A stretch of DNA of 64,000 nucleotides, from assembly GCF_009650765.1 (NCBI RefSeq), contig NZ_CP045740.1, positions 248,001-312,000 of the forward strand. Reading direction: 5' to 3'. This DNA comes from Streptomyces sp. SUK 48 (GTDB taxonomy: Bacteria > Actinomycetota > Actinomycetes > Streptomycetales > Streptomycetaceae). Each line of letters begins with the position of its first letter. Position 1 is the stretch's first letter. Shown in pieces: positions 34,842 to 43,312 of this stretch. Made by a program: the position numbers and the translations under genes. The notes under the pieces were generated by a model. The model worked only from the letters and a program-made list of their open reading frames with translations. It had not been told where the DNA came from and made no database searches.

Positions 34842-35262
34842 GGGGCCTTTTCGGGTCGGGTCTCTGGGAGGGGTGGTCGGGGGTCGGGGGTCGGGGAAGA
34901 GTGGTCAGGGTTCGGGAAGGTGCGGGCGCGCGGGCGGACGGTCTGCCGGGTGGGTGGTCGGTGCCGGGTGGGTGGTGCGTCGTAGCGGGCGGCGGCGCGG
35001 CGCACCGAGCGGGTGGCGTGCTGCTCCGGGCTGTCGGTCGCCTCGGGCCGCCGGTCCCCTCGGGCCGTCGGTCGCCTCGGTTCGTCGGTGTCCTGGGGCG
35101 GGGGTGTCCTGAGGCGCTTCGCCGCCAGGCGTTCACCGGTGCGCGGTCGCGGTGACGGGGTCCGCCCGGTCTCACCGATGCCCGGTGCCGTGCGGTCCGC
35201 CGCGCGTCGGGACGGCGGGTGACGGGCAGCCGTCGTCCTCCCTACCGGCGGGCCGCGGTCCG
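34842..35262. other. Low-complexity intergenic spacer, no gene seen
   Basis: About 420 bases between the UbiA start and the DegT stop, both on the minus strand. It is rich in GGGTCGGG-type runs and contains four degenerate 17-bp repeats (35035-35102). An open minus-strand frame through it encodes only Arg/Pro-rich sequence and is a continuation of an antisense frame, so I reject it as a gene. It may hold an internal promoter for the UbiA operon. Confidence 0.6.
35035..35102. repeat. Four degenerate 17-bp tandem repeats
   Basis: Four consecutive 17-base units begin at 35035, 35052, 35069 and 35086. Each starts CGGT; the first three read CGGTC-(G/C)CCTCGG followed by a (G/T)-rich end, the fourth is more diverged. 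They lie in the spacer before the UbiA gene. Slippage or a regulator array are both possible. Confidence 0.6.
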
Positions 35263-36405
35263 TCAGCCGTGCTCCGTGGCGAAGGCGCACACGAGGTCGG
35301 CCACCTGCCGGACCTGGGCGTCGGTCAGCAAGTGGTGCACCGGCAGCGACAGATGACGGCGGGCCGCCCGCTCCGCCGCGGGCCAGCGGGCGTCCGGTGG
35401 CGCGTAGGGGGCGAACGCGGGGTGCGCGGGCAGGGGGCTCGGGTAGTAGACGTGGCTGGCCACCCCGTGCTCGGCCAGCCGGGCGGCGAGGGCTTCCCGG
35501 GCGTCGGCGAGGACCGTGTAGACGTAGAAGCAGCGGCCGTCGCGGTCGGGCGGCGGCGGGGTCACACCGCGGTCGGCGAGCGGGGTGAAGCGCTCGGTGT
35601 AGTACGCGGCGATCTCGGCCCGCCGCGCGAGGCGCGCGGGGAAACCGGCGTAGCGGTACGTCTGGAAGGCCGCCTGGATCTCGTCGAAGCGGCTGTTGAC
35701 GCCGACGGCGTGGTGCACGAAGCGCCGCCCGGGCCGCTGGCCGTGGTTGCGCAGCATCCGCACCCGCTCGCCGAGCGCCGGGTCCCGGGTGATCACCGCT
35801 CCGCCCTCGCCGGGCATGCCGCACGTCTTGACCTGCACGAAGGAGTAGACCCCCGCCTCGCCCCACAGCCCGGCCGGAACTCCGCGCAACACGCCGCCCT
35901 GGGCGACCGCCGAGTCCTCCACCAGGCGCAGTCCGTGCCGCCGGGCCAGCTCGGTGAAACGGGGCATGTCGGCCATCACGGAGAACATATGGGCGGGCAT
36001 CACCGCCCTGGTCCGCTCGGTGACGAGGCGTTCGGCGGCGTCCGGGTCCATGGTCATGGTGTCCGGGCGGATGTCCGCGAAGACCGGGACGGCCCCGACG
36101 GCGACGACCGAGGAGGCCAGGGGCGCGCAGCCGAAGGCGGGGACGATCACCTCGTCGCCGGGGCCGATGTCCATGGCCCGCAGCACCAGGGAGAGCGCGG
36201 AGGTGCCGCTGGAGCAGGCGACCACGTCGGCGGCGCCGAGGTCGGCGCGCAGCAGTTCCTCGAAGGCGGCGGTGCGCGCGCCCAGGATGAAACGTTGCTC
36301 CGGGTCGAGGCCCACCTCGCGGACCAGGCCGATCAGCCGGGCGCGGTCGGCCTCGAAGAGGGCGGGCGGGAAGAAGGGGACGGCGGTGGCGGGCGTTGTG
36401 CTCAT
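35263..36405 (-). CDS. DegT/DnrJ/EryC1 aminotransferase (1)
   Basis: 380 residues. PLP-binding features: ACSSGTSALSLVLRA, LVEDSAVAQGG (Asp pairing with the pyridine nitrogen) and internal-aldimine Lys193 in SFVQVKTCGMPGEGG. DegT-type enzymes transaminate keto-sugars or keto-cyclitols. The start overlaps the stop of a second DegT gene by ATGA. It is related to, but not a copy of, the upstream enzyme, so two different ketones (or a heteromer, as seen in some DegT pairs) may be handled. Confidence 0.9.
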   Translation of the reverse strand: MSTTPATAVPFFPPALFEADRARLIGLVREVGLDPEQRFILGARTAAFEELLRADLGAADVVACSSGTSALSLVLRAMDIGPGDEVIVPAFGCAPLASSVVAVGAVPVFADIRPDTMTMDPDAAERLVTERTRAVMPAHMFSVMADMPRFTELARRHGLRLVEDSAVAQGGVLRGVPAGLWGEAGVYSFVQVKTCGMPGEGGAVITRDPALGERVRMLRNHGQRPGRRFVHHAVGVNSRFDEIQAAFQTYRYAGFPARLARRAEIAAYYTERFTPLADRGVTPPPPDRDGRCFYVYTVLADAREALAARLAEHGVASHVYYPSPLPAHPAFAPYAPPDARWPAAERAARRHLSLPVHHLLTDAQVRQVADLVCAFATEHG

Positions 36406-37628
36406 GCGGTGGTCCTCGTCGTGGCGAGGAAGGAGCCGATGGTGTCGCAGACGCGGTCCAGGTCGCCGGGGCGCAGATCGGGGTGGAAGGGCAGGGCCAG
36501 GGCGCGTCGGGCGGCGGCCTCCGCGTGCGGGAAGTCGCCGGGCCGGTGGCCGAGATGGCCGAAGACGGGCTGGTGGGGCAGCGGCAGCGGGTAGTAGACC
36601 TCGGTGCCGATGCCCTGTGCGCCGAGGTGTTCGACCAGGGCGTCGCGGTGCTCGGTCTCGATCAGGTAGACGTAGTGCACGTCGCGGTCGTCCGGCGTCT
36701 CGGCGACGGTCCGGGGCAGGCGGAGGATGCCGGGCACGTCCCGCAGCCGGGCGGTGTAGGCGGCGGCCAGTGCGGCGCGGCGCGCGATGTGCGCCTCCAG
36801 GAGGGGCAGTTTGGCGAGCAGGACGGCCGCCTGGATGTCGTCCATCTTGCTGTTCGCGCCCGGCAGCGCGCTCTCGGTGGAGATGGCCGGGAAGTCGTTC
36901 AGCGTACGGCCGCCCCTGCCGTGGTGGCGCAGGGCCGCGACGGTCTCCGCGATCTCCGGGTCGTCGGTGAGGACGGCTCCGGCGTCGCCGATCGCGCCGA
37001 GCGTCTTCGAGGGGAAGAACGACAGGACGCCGCCCCGGCCGTGCAGCCCCGCGTGAATCCTGCCCCGGCGCATGCCGATCGCCTCGGCGCTGTCCTCCAC
37101 GACGGTGAGGCCGTGCCGCCGGGCGACGGCGTCGACGGCTGCCATGTCGGCCATGGTGTGGAACAGATGCACCGGCATCACGAACCGGCTGCGGGGAGTG
37201 ACGGCGGCGTCGAGCGCCTCGGGGTCCATCGCGTACGTGTGCGGGTCGATGTCCACGAACTGCGGGCGCCCGCCCGCGAGGACGACGGCCGAGGCGGTGG
37301 CGAAGAACGAGTACGCCGGCACCAGGACCCCGTCACCGGGCCGCAGTCCGCAGGCGCGCAGCAGCAGCACCAGGGCGTCGGTACCGCTGTTGACGCCGAT
37401 CACATGGCGCGCCCCGGTGTAGCGGGCGAGTTCCGTCTCGAGTTGCCCGACCTGTTTCCCATGGCTGAATTTGCCGCTGTCGAAAACGTCGCCCAACGCT
37501 TTTTCGATGGACGGCCACAATTGTTCGAAAGTGGCGGCCTGGGAGAAGAAGGGAATCGATTCGGCCGTTCCCGGAAGGGTCGGTACCGCGCCCCCGGCCG
37601 GTGCCCGGAGCTGTCCACTGGAAGGCAA
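36402..37628 (-). CDS. DegT/DnrJ/EryC1 aminotransferase (2)
   Basis: 408 residues, first gene of the left operon. Features: GVNSGTDALVLLLRACG, VVEDSAEAIGM (cofactor Asp) and Lys208 in SFFPSKTLGAIGDAGA. The residues after the Lys are the typical nucleotide-sugar 3- or 4-aminotransferase loop. A ~25-residue N-terminal extension (SSGQLRAPAGGAV) precedes the family start; an alternative internal start was not clear. It is divergent from the Gfo/Idh/MocA gene at 37877. Confidence 0.9.
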   Translation of the reverse strand: MPSSGQLRAPAGGAVPTLPGTAESIPFFSQAATFEQLWPSIEKALGDVFDSGKFSHGKQVGQLETELARYTGARHVIGVNSGTDALVLLLRACGLRPGDGVLVPAYSFFATASAVVLAGGRPQFVDIDPHTYAMDPEALDAAVTPRSRFVMPVHLFHTMADMAAVDAVARRHGLTVVEDSAEAIGMRRGRIHAGLHGRGGVLSFFPSKTLGAIGDAGAVLTDDPEIAETVAALRHHGRGGRTLNDFPAISTESALPGANSKMDDIQAAVLLAKLPLLEAHIARRAALAAAYTARLRDVPGILRLPRTVAETPDDRDVHYVYLIETEHRDALVEHLGAQGIGTEVYYPLPLPHQPVFGHLGHRPGDFPHAEAAARRALALPFHPDLRPGDLDRVCDTIGSFLATTRTTA

Positions 37629-37742
37629 ACTCTCACCCGTCCCGTCGTTTCTGTGGAACGGCCACGCTAGTCGGATCTTCCCGCAGACGGAGAAAGGAAA
37701 GGATCATCTTCACACTTTGTGGGTAACGAGGTTCCGGATCGC

Positions 37743-37770
37743 TTGACCCTTTCCTCTTCGGACGACAATA
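37743..37770 (+). promoter_or_regulatory. Candidate sigma-70-like promoter of the right operon
   Basis: TTGACC (37743-37748), a 16-bp spacer and ACAATA (37765-37770) resemble a housekeeping promoter. It lies about 107 bases before the GTG of the first gene at 37877. The whole 248-bp divergent region (37629-37876) is less GC-rich than the coding sequence around it and probably also promotes the left operon. Confidence 0.45.
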
Positions 37771-37876
37771 GTCGGGCGGCGCACCGGAGTTGTGCGCCAT
37801 GCCGACGCCATGCCCGACGAACCGCGTGTCCCGCGAAAGACGTTCGCTTTTCTCTTCCCTTCTCCCAGGAGGTCTG

Positions 37877-39016
37877 GTGCTGAAGCCCCTCGTGGTCGGG
37901 CTCGGCCGCTCCGGATCCGGACTGCATCTGAAGACCCTCGCCCGGCTGGCCCGGCGCACCGCGGCCACCGGCGATCCGCTCGTCGCCCTGCCCGTGGTCG
38001 GCTGCGACCCGCGCGCCGAGGCACGGGGGGATGCGGGCGCGCCCGGTGAACTCACGGCCGTCGGCACACTGGACGAGGCCCTGGCCCGGGTGGACCCCGC
38101 CACCACGGTGGCCCATGTGTGCACACCGCCCGGGATGCGGTACGACGTGATCGCGCGGCTCGCCGGGCACGGGGTCCGCCGGCTGATCGTGGAGAAGCCC
38201 CTCGCCGCGTCCGAGGACGAACTCGACGCCCTGGTGCGGCTGCGCGAGCGGGCGGACCTCGACGTGGTGGTCGTCTCGCACTGGACCGGCTCCCGGCTCA
38301 CGGCCCGGCTGCGCCGGCTGGTCCGCGACGAGCCGCTCGGTCCGCTCCGCCGTATCACCGTGGACCAGCACAAGCCCCGCTTCCTGCGGTCGCTGACCAC
38401 CGACGGGCACCCGAGCGCGCTGGACGTGGAGGTCCCCCATGCGCTGGCGCTCGTCCTGGACCTGGCAGGTCCGGCCGAACTCCGGGCGGCGCACTGCTGG
38501 GACCTGCGCTGCGAGGACCGGGTGCTGCCCCGTCTCGGCGGCGCGCACCTCGAACTGGCGCACCCGTCGGGGGTGACGACCCTGCTGCGCTCCGATCTCG
38601 GCGCGGCGGTCCGACAGCGCAGTGTGGTCTGCGCGTTCGAGGGCGGGACGGCCACCGCGCACTTCCCGCTGAGCGAGGACGACGACCATGCCCAGCTCAT
38701 CGTCCAGCGCGCGGACGCGGAGGTTGAGCACCACGTCTTCCGTGACGACGCCCTGACCGACTTCCTGGAGGGCGCCTACCGGGGCTTCGCCTCGGGAACG
38801 GCCGGTGCGATGAGCTTCGCGCTCGCGTGTGCGACGGCGCGGCTGCTGTGTGCGGCGCGTGCCGGCTGTGCCGTCGGGGCGCGGCCCGGTGACATGGTGC
38901 GGCTCGGTGACGTGGCGCCGCCCGGTGCCGTGGCGCCGGCCTCCCCACCGCATGCCGTGGCACCGCCCTCCCCGTCGCCGGCCGGGGTTCCGCAGGCCCG
39001 TGCCGGGAGCCGCTGA
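37877..39016 (+). CDS. Gfo/Idh/MocA family oxidoreductase (1)
   Basis: 379 residues from GTG with an AGGAGG ribosome site. The NAD(P) fold is LVVGLGRSGSGLHLKTL; the catalytic Glu-Lys-Pro motif is RLIVEKPLAAS. Conserved His in a HPSALDVEVPHAL-type segment follows. Family enzymes oxidise or reduce a ring hydroxyl of sugars or inositols. The C-terminal ~60 residues (from about 320) are a Pro/Ala/Val repeat-rich tail not typical of the family. First gene of the right operon, 2 bases before the next start. Confidence 0.86.
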   Translation: MLKPLVVGLGRSGSGLHLKTLARLARRTAATGDPLVALPVVGCDPRAEARGDAGAPGELTAVGTLDEALARVDPATTVAHVCTPPGMRYDVIARLAGHGVRRLIVEKPLAASEDELDALVRLRERADLDVVVVSHWTGSRLTARLRRLVRDEPLGPLRRITVDQHKPRFLRSLTTDGHPSALDVEVPHALALVLDLAGPAELRAAHCWDLRCEDRVLPRLGGAHLELAHPSGVTTLLRSDLGAAVRQRSVVCAFEGGTATAHFPLSEDDDHAQLIVQRADAEVEHHVFRDDALTDFLEGAYRGFASGTAGAMSFALACATARLLCAARAGCAVGARPGDMVRLGDVAPPGAVAPASPPHAVAPPSPSPAGVPQARAGSR

Positions 39017-39017
39017 C

Positions 39018-39896
39018 ATGCGTCCGGGGCACCTCGCCACCCCCGGCTTCGGGCCGCTGGCCGGAATCGGGGACGAGGCCGCGCCCGACCTGGACGGTCA
39101 ACTGGCCGCGCTACGGCGCCTGGGCTGGACCTCCGTCGAGCTGCGCAACGTCGACGGCACCGCGCTCGCCGACCTCTCCCCCGCCGCCTTCGAGACGCTC
39201 TCCCGGCGCCTCGCGGACGACGGGGTCACCGTGCTCGGCGTGGCGTCCCGGATCGGGAACTGGTCGCGTCCGGTCACCGGCGGCATCGGCCCGGACCTCG
39301 CCGAACTCGATGTGCTGGCCGAGCGGTGCGCCGCCCTCGGCTGCCGGCTGGTGCGGATCATGTCGTACCCGAACGACGGCCTGCCGGAGCGGGAATGGGC
39401 CGATCGCGCGCTGGCCCGCACGGCCGTCCTCGCGGACCGTGCAGCGCGCGCGGGCCTGGTGCTGGTGCACGAGAACTGCGCGGGCTGGGCCGGGGACCGG
39501 GCCGACCGGGCGCTGCGCCTGCTGCGCGCGGTCGGCAGCCCCGCGCTGCGCCTGCTGTTCGACACCGGCAACGGCGTCCCCTACGGGTACGACGCCCCGG
39601 CCATGCTGCGCGACCTCGCGCCGTACGTCGAGCACGTGCACATCAAGGACGCCGTACGCCTGCCGGACGGCTCCACCGCCTACACGCTCCCCGGCGAGGG
39701 CGCCGCCGGGGTCGCCGAGTGTCTGCGAATCCTGACCGCGCACGGCTACCGCGGGGGCCTCTCCCTCGAACCGCACCTCGCCGTGCGTCCGCACGAGGGG
39801 CTGGCACGGGCCGGTGCGGACGCCGCCGATCTCTTCGTGCGGGCCGGGCGGGCGCTGGTCGCGCTGCTCGAGGACCTCGCGGACGGCCCCGCGTGA
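39018..39896 (+). CDS. Sugar phosphate isomerase/epimerase-like TIM-barrel protein
   Basis: 292 residues. AP-endonuclease-2 type TIM barrel: GWTSVELRNVDG, RLVRIMSYPNDG, LVLVHENCAGW (metal Glu), LRLLFDTGNG (Asp) and VEHVHIKDAVRL (His-x-Lys-Asp). These acidic/His residues bind one or two metals in xylose-isomerase-like enzymes. It probably isomerises or epimerises a keto intermediate produced by the Gfo/Idh enzyme upstream. Its stop overlaps the next gene (GTGA). Confidence 0.86.
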   Translation: MRPGHLATPGFGPLAGIGDEAAPDLDGQLAALRRLGWTSVELRNVDGTALADLSPAAFETLSRRLADDGVTVLGVASRIGNWSRPVTGGIGPDLAELDVLAERCAALGCRLVRIMSYPNDGLPEREWADRALARTAVLADRAARAGLVLVHENCAGWAGDRADRALRLLRAVGSPALRLLFDTGNGVPYGYDAPAMLRDLAPYVEHVHIKDAVRLPDGSTAYTLPGEGAAGVAECLRILTAHGYRGGLSLEPHLAVRPHEGLARAGADAADLFVRAGRALVALLEDLADGPA

Positions 39897-41215
39897 GCGA
39901 CCTGTTCACCGGCCGGTACCGCGACCTGCTGCTCGATCTGCTGCGCCTGCCGAGCGTCAACCCGCTGGAGACCGGCCCGGACGACCCGCCGTCCCTGCTG
40001 CCGCGCGTCCTGGAGCGATACGCGCAGTCCGCGGCGGCGGCCGGGTTCCGTACGGTACGGCTCGCCGCGCCCGCCGCCAACTGCCTGGACCGGCCCGGCG
40101 TACCGGCCACGGTGCGCGCCGCCGCCCGGGATCCGCGCTTCCTCCAGGACCAGCCCAGTCTGCTGCTGCGGCTGGGGCCCGAACGCGCCCGTGCGGACAC
40201 GGTGATGTTCAACGTGCACCTGGACACCGTCGCCGGGCACACCCCGCCGGGCTTCGACGGCACCCGGTTCACCGGGCGGGGCGCGGTCGACGCCAAGGGC
40301 CCCGCGGTCGCCCTGCTCGCGGGGCTGGCGGCAGCCGCCGGGCATCCGGCGGTCGGGCGGGACGTCACCGTGCTGGTCCAGGCCGTCGCCGGGGAGGAGG
40401 GCGGCGCGCTGGGCACCTACGGCACCCGGCCGCTGATGGAGGCCGGGTTCCACGGGCGGCTGAATGTGTTCTGCGAGCCGACCGGGCTGCGCGCGCTGCC
40501 CCGGGCGACCGCCGCCATGACCGCGCGGATCACCGTGGCGGGCGAGGACGCGGTGGACGACCACCCGGACGCCGGGCACAACGCGACCGTGCTGCTCGGC
40601 TTCCTCGCCCAGCATCTCGCCGCCCGCCTGGACGGGGCCGTGCCCGGTGCCCGGGTGTGCGTGGCCGGGCTGCACACCGGCCACACCCACAACCGCGTCC
40701 ACGGCACCGGCACGCTGCTGCTGAACCTGTCGTACCGCGCCACCGCCGACGGCGACCGCCTGAAGTCGGCGGTCACCCGGCATCTGGCCGAGGGCCTCGA
40801 CCGATTCGCCGAACTGTTCGGCGCGGGGCGGGAGTTCGCCCGTACGGCGCGGGACGCGGCCCGTGTCACCCGGCTCGGCTGGGACAAGCGGGGGCTGCCC
40901 GCGCTGGACAACCACGACCCCTGGGCGGAGGCGCTCCTGGCCCGGGCGGGTGCCCGGCCGCCGGCCGACGACCCCGGTTTCACCTGCGACGCCGTCTGGG
41001 CGGCGGGCCTGGCGGACGCGTTCACCGTGGTGCTGGGCCCCGGTGACCTCGCCGCCAACCGCGCCCACGCGCCGGGCGAGTTCGTGGATCTCGCCGACCT
41101 GGAGGAGTTCGCCCGGGTGGTCCACCGGCTCGTCACGTCCTTCGCGGACGGGGCGCGGCCCTCGGTGGAGCGAGCCGCGCACCTGACCGCCGGTGTGCCC
41201 AGACCCGCCCCATGA
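39893..41215 (+). CDS. M20 family metallohydrolase (deacetylase/desuccinylase type)
   Basis: 440 residues. Metal site pieces: His109 and Asp111 in NVHLDTVAGH, Asp133 in GRGAVDAKGP, and Glu168/Glu169 in AVAGEEGGAL. The dimerisation domain carries the conserved HTGHTHNRVHG segment. M20 enzymes remove acyl groups from amines (acetylornithine or succinyl-diaminopimelate type) or hydrolyse dipeptides. In this operon an N-deacylation after amination is the simplest reading (inference). Coupled to both neighbours. Confidence 0.86.
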   Translation: MSDLFTGRYRDLLLDLLRLPSVNPLETGPDDPPSLLPRVLERYAQSAAAAGFRTVRLAAPAANCLDRPGVPATVRAAARDPRFLQDQPSLLLRLGPERARADTVMFNVHLDTVAGHTPPGFDGTRFTGRGAVDAKGPAVALLAGLAAAAGHPAVGRDVTVLVQAVAGEEGGALGTYGTRPLMEAGFHGRLNVFCEPTGLRALPRATAAMTARITVAGEDAVDDHPDAGHNATVLLGFLAQHLAARLDGAVPGARVCVAGLHTGHTHNRVHGTGTLLLNLSYRATADGDRLKSAVTRHLAEGLDRFAELFGAGREFARTARDAARVTRLGWDKRGLPALDNHDPWAEALLARAGARPPADDPGFTCDAVWAAGLADAFTVVLGPGDLAANRAHAPGEFVDLADLEEFARVVHRLVTSFADGARPSVERAAHLTAGVPRPAP

Positions 41216-41258
41216 CCCGACCCGTAGAAGAACCGACCCCATCCCCTAAGGAATCCGG

Positions 41259-42377
41259 ATGACGGCACCCCCCGCCCACCGAGCGGTGGCCGAGCGCACC
41301 CCTGTCCTGGTCGACCACGCCGAGCTGCGCACCGCGCTCACCGGCCTGTTCGCCGGCCACGGCATCCCGGCCGCGCGGGCCCGGCTCGCCGCGGACGCGC
41401 TCTGCCACGGCGATCTGACCGGGCTCGACTCCCACGGTGTGTTCAACCTCGGCCGCCTCTACCTGCCGTTGCTCACCACCGGCCGCTGCGATCCCCGTGC
41501 CGAACCGGAGACCGTCACGGACCTGGGCGCCTGCGCGGTCGTGGACGCGCGGCGGGCGCTCGGCCTGTGGGCGGCCGCGGAGGCCATGGACGACGCCGTG
41601 GCACGGGCCGCCCGGCACGGGATCGGCCTGGTGTCGGTCCGTGGCGCTACCCATTTCGGGTGCGCCGGTTTCCACGCCGCGCGCGCCGCGCACGCCGGGA
41701 TGATCGGCGTGGTCGCGAGCAACTGCGGCGGCCAGCGCATCGCACGGCCCCCGGGCGGCGCGCTCGCGATGCTCGGCACCAACCCGCTCAGCGTCGCCGC
41801 GCCCGCCCTCGACGGGCATCCGTTCCTGCTGGACATGAGCACCACGGTCGCCCCCACCGGAAAGGTGCGGGTCGCCGCCCGGCGCGGCGAGCCGGTGCCC
41901 GCGGGCTGGCTGGAGGACGCGGCGGGCGAGCCGGTGACCGACCCGGCCGCCTTCGACCGCGGCGAGGCGTTCCTGCGCTGGCTGGGCGGGAGCGCGCGGA
42001 CCGGTGTGCACAAGGGCTTCGGGCTCGGCCTCGCCGTGGAGTTGCTGGCCGCCGTGGTCTCCGGTGCGGCCGTGGGGCCCGCGCCCGCGGCACTGGCGGG
42101 GGACGGCCGGCCGCACGGCAGCGACGACGACATCGGCTTCTTCCTGCTGGCCATCGCCCCGCAGGTGCTGCGCCCCGACGCGGATGTGGCGGGCGCGACC
42201 CGGTCCCTGTTCGGTGCGCTCACCGACTGCCCGCCGGTGCGCGACGGCGAGCCGGTGCGTTATCCGGGCTGGTGGGAGGCGGAACTCGCGGCCGGGCGCC
42301 GCCGCGACGGCATCCCGCTGCCGCCGCACCTGTACGAGGAGCTGACCGCGCTCGGGCTGTTCGGGGGCCCTCGGTGA
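41259..42377 (+). CDS. Ldh2/MdhB family NAD(P)-dependent dehydrogenase
   Basis: 372 residues with AAGGAAT upstream of the ATG. Family marks: ADALCHGDLTGLDSHGVFNL at the N-terminus (catalytic His in DSHG), GATHFGCAGFHAARAA, and CHKGFG-like VHKGFGLGLAVELLAAVVSG. This is the malate / L-lactate / ureidoglycolate dehydrogenase superfamily, which reduces or oxidises 2-oxo/2-hydroxy acids and imines. It would act on a small acid intermediate. It overlaps the next gene (GTGA). Confidence 0.88.
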   Translation: MTAPPAHRAVAERTPVLVDHAELRTALTGLFAGHGIPAARARLAADALCHGDLTGLDSHGVFNLGRLYLPLLTTGRCDPRAEPETVTDLGACAVVDARRALGLWAAAEAMDDAVARAARHGIGLVSVRGATHFGCAGFHAARAAHAGMIGVVASNCGGQRIARPPGGALAMLGTNPLSVAAPALDGHPFLLDMSTTVAPTGKVRVAARRGEPVPAGWLEDAAGEPVTDPAAFDRGEAFLRWLGGSARTGVHKGFGLGLAVELLAAVVSGAAVGPAPAALAGDGRPHGSDDDIGFFLLAIAPQVLRPDADVAGATRSLFGALTDCPPVRDGEPVRYPGWWEAELAAGRRRDGIPLPPHLYEELTALGLFGGPR

Positions 42378-43312
42378 ACCGGCCGCTGCGCCTCGGGGTC
42401 GTCGGCCTCGGCGCCATCTCGCCCTACTATCTGGCCGCCGCCGAACGGCTCCCCGCCTGGGAGCTGACCGCCGTGTGCGACGCCCGCGCGCAGACCCTCG
42501 AGGCGTACGCCGGTCCGGCGGCGCGGTTCGCCGACCACCGGGTGCTGCTGGCCGAGGCCCGGCCGGACGCCCTGGTCGTGGCCGTCCCGAACGATGTCCA
42601 TCTGCCCGTGTGCCGGGACGCGTTGAGCGCCGGTGTCCCGGTGTGCGTGGAGAAGCCGCTGGCCCTGACCGCGGCCGAGGGACGCGTGCTGGTGGAGCTG
42701 GCGCGCCGCGGCGGGGTCCCGCTGATGACTGCCTTCCACCGCCGCTACAACACGGCCGTGCGCGATCTGGCGCGCCGGGTCGCGGGCCGGGAGATCCACT
42801 CGGTCCGGGTGCGGTACCTGGAGCGCATCGAGGAGCATCTCGGCGGCGAGGAATGGTACTTGGACCCCGCTCGCTGCGGCGGCGGCTGTCTGGCCGACAA
42901 CGGTCCCAACGCCCTGGACGTGGTACGGCTGCTGCTCGGCGACCTCACCGTCACCGGGTGCGCGATCGAGCGCGACGGGCAGGGCATCGACCGCCGGGCG
43001 GTGATCCGCGTACGCGGCCGTACCGGGGCGATGGCATCGGTCGAGCTGGACTGGTCGTACCCGGGTGAACTCAAGGACATCGAGGTGGACTTGGCCGACG
43101 GGGAGGTGCTGAGCGCCGACATGCTGGCCGGGCACCCGGCCTTCAAGGGGTCGCTCTGGCACGAGTACGAGGCGGTCCTCGGCGAGTTCGCGGAGCTCGT
43201 GGACGGGCGCACCGCGGCCGGTCCGGGTGCGCACGGGGGGCTGCACGCCCTGGAGTTGGTGGAGGCGGCGTACGGCTGCGCCCTGCCCGCCGGGCAGGGG
43301 GTGGTCCGGTGA
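42374..43312 (+). CDS. Gfo/Idh/MocA family oxidoreductase (2)
   Basis: 312 residues, GTG start. NAD(P) fold GVVGLGAISPYYLAAAERL; catalytic VCVEKPLALT; C-terminal beta-sheet domain with FHRRYNTAVRDLARRV and the conserved NGPNALDVVRLLLGDL segment (His of the usual pattern replaced by Asn here). It is a compact member and could act on a different ring position than the enzyme at 37877. Its stop overlaps the next start (ATGA-type). Confidence 0.87.
   Translation: MNRPLRLGVVGLGAISPYYLAAAERLPAWELTAVCDARAQTLEAYAGPAARFADHRVLLAEARPDALVVAVPNDVHLPVCRDALSAGVPVCVEKPLALTAAEGRVLVELARRGGVPLMTAFHRRYNTAVRDLARRVAGREIHSVRVRYLERIEEHLGGEEWYLDPARCGGGCLADNGPNALDVVRLLLGDLTVTGCAIERDGQGIDRRAVIRVRGRTGAMASVELDWSYPGELKDIEVDLADGEVLSADMLAGHPAFKGSLWHEYEAVLGEFAELVDGRTAAGPGAHGGLHALELVEAAYGCALPAGQGVVR

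Noticed and set aside
34838..35866. Minus-strand open frame filling the gap before the UbiA gene
   Set aside because: It continues a shadow frame of the DegT gene, and its sequence over the gap is only Arg/Pro/Thr-rich.
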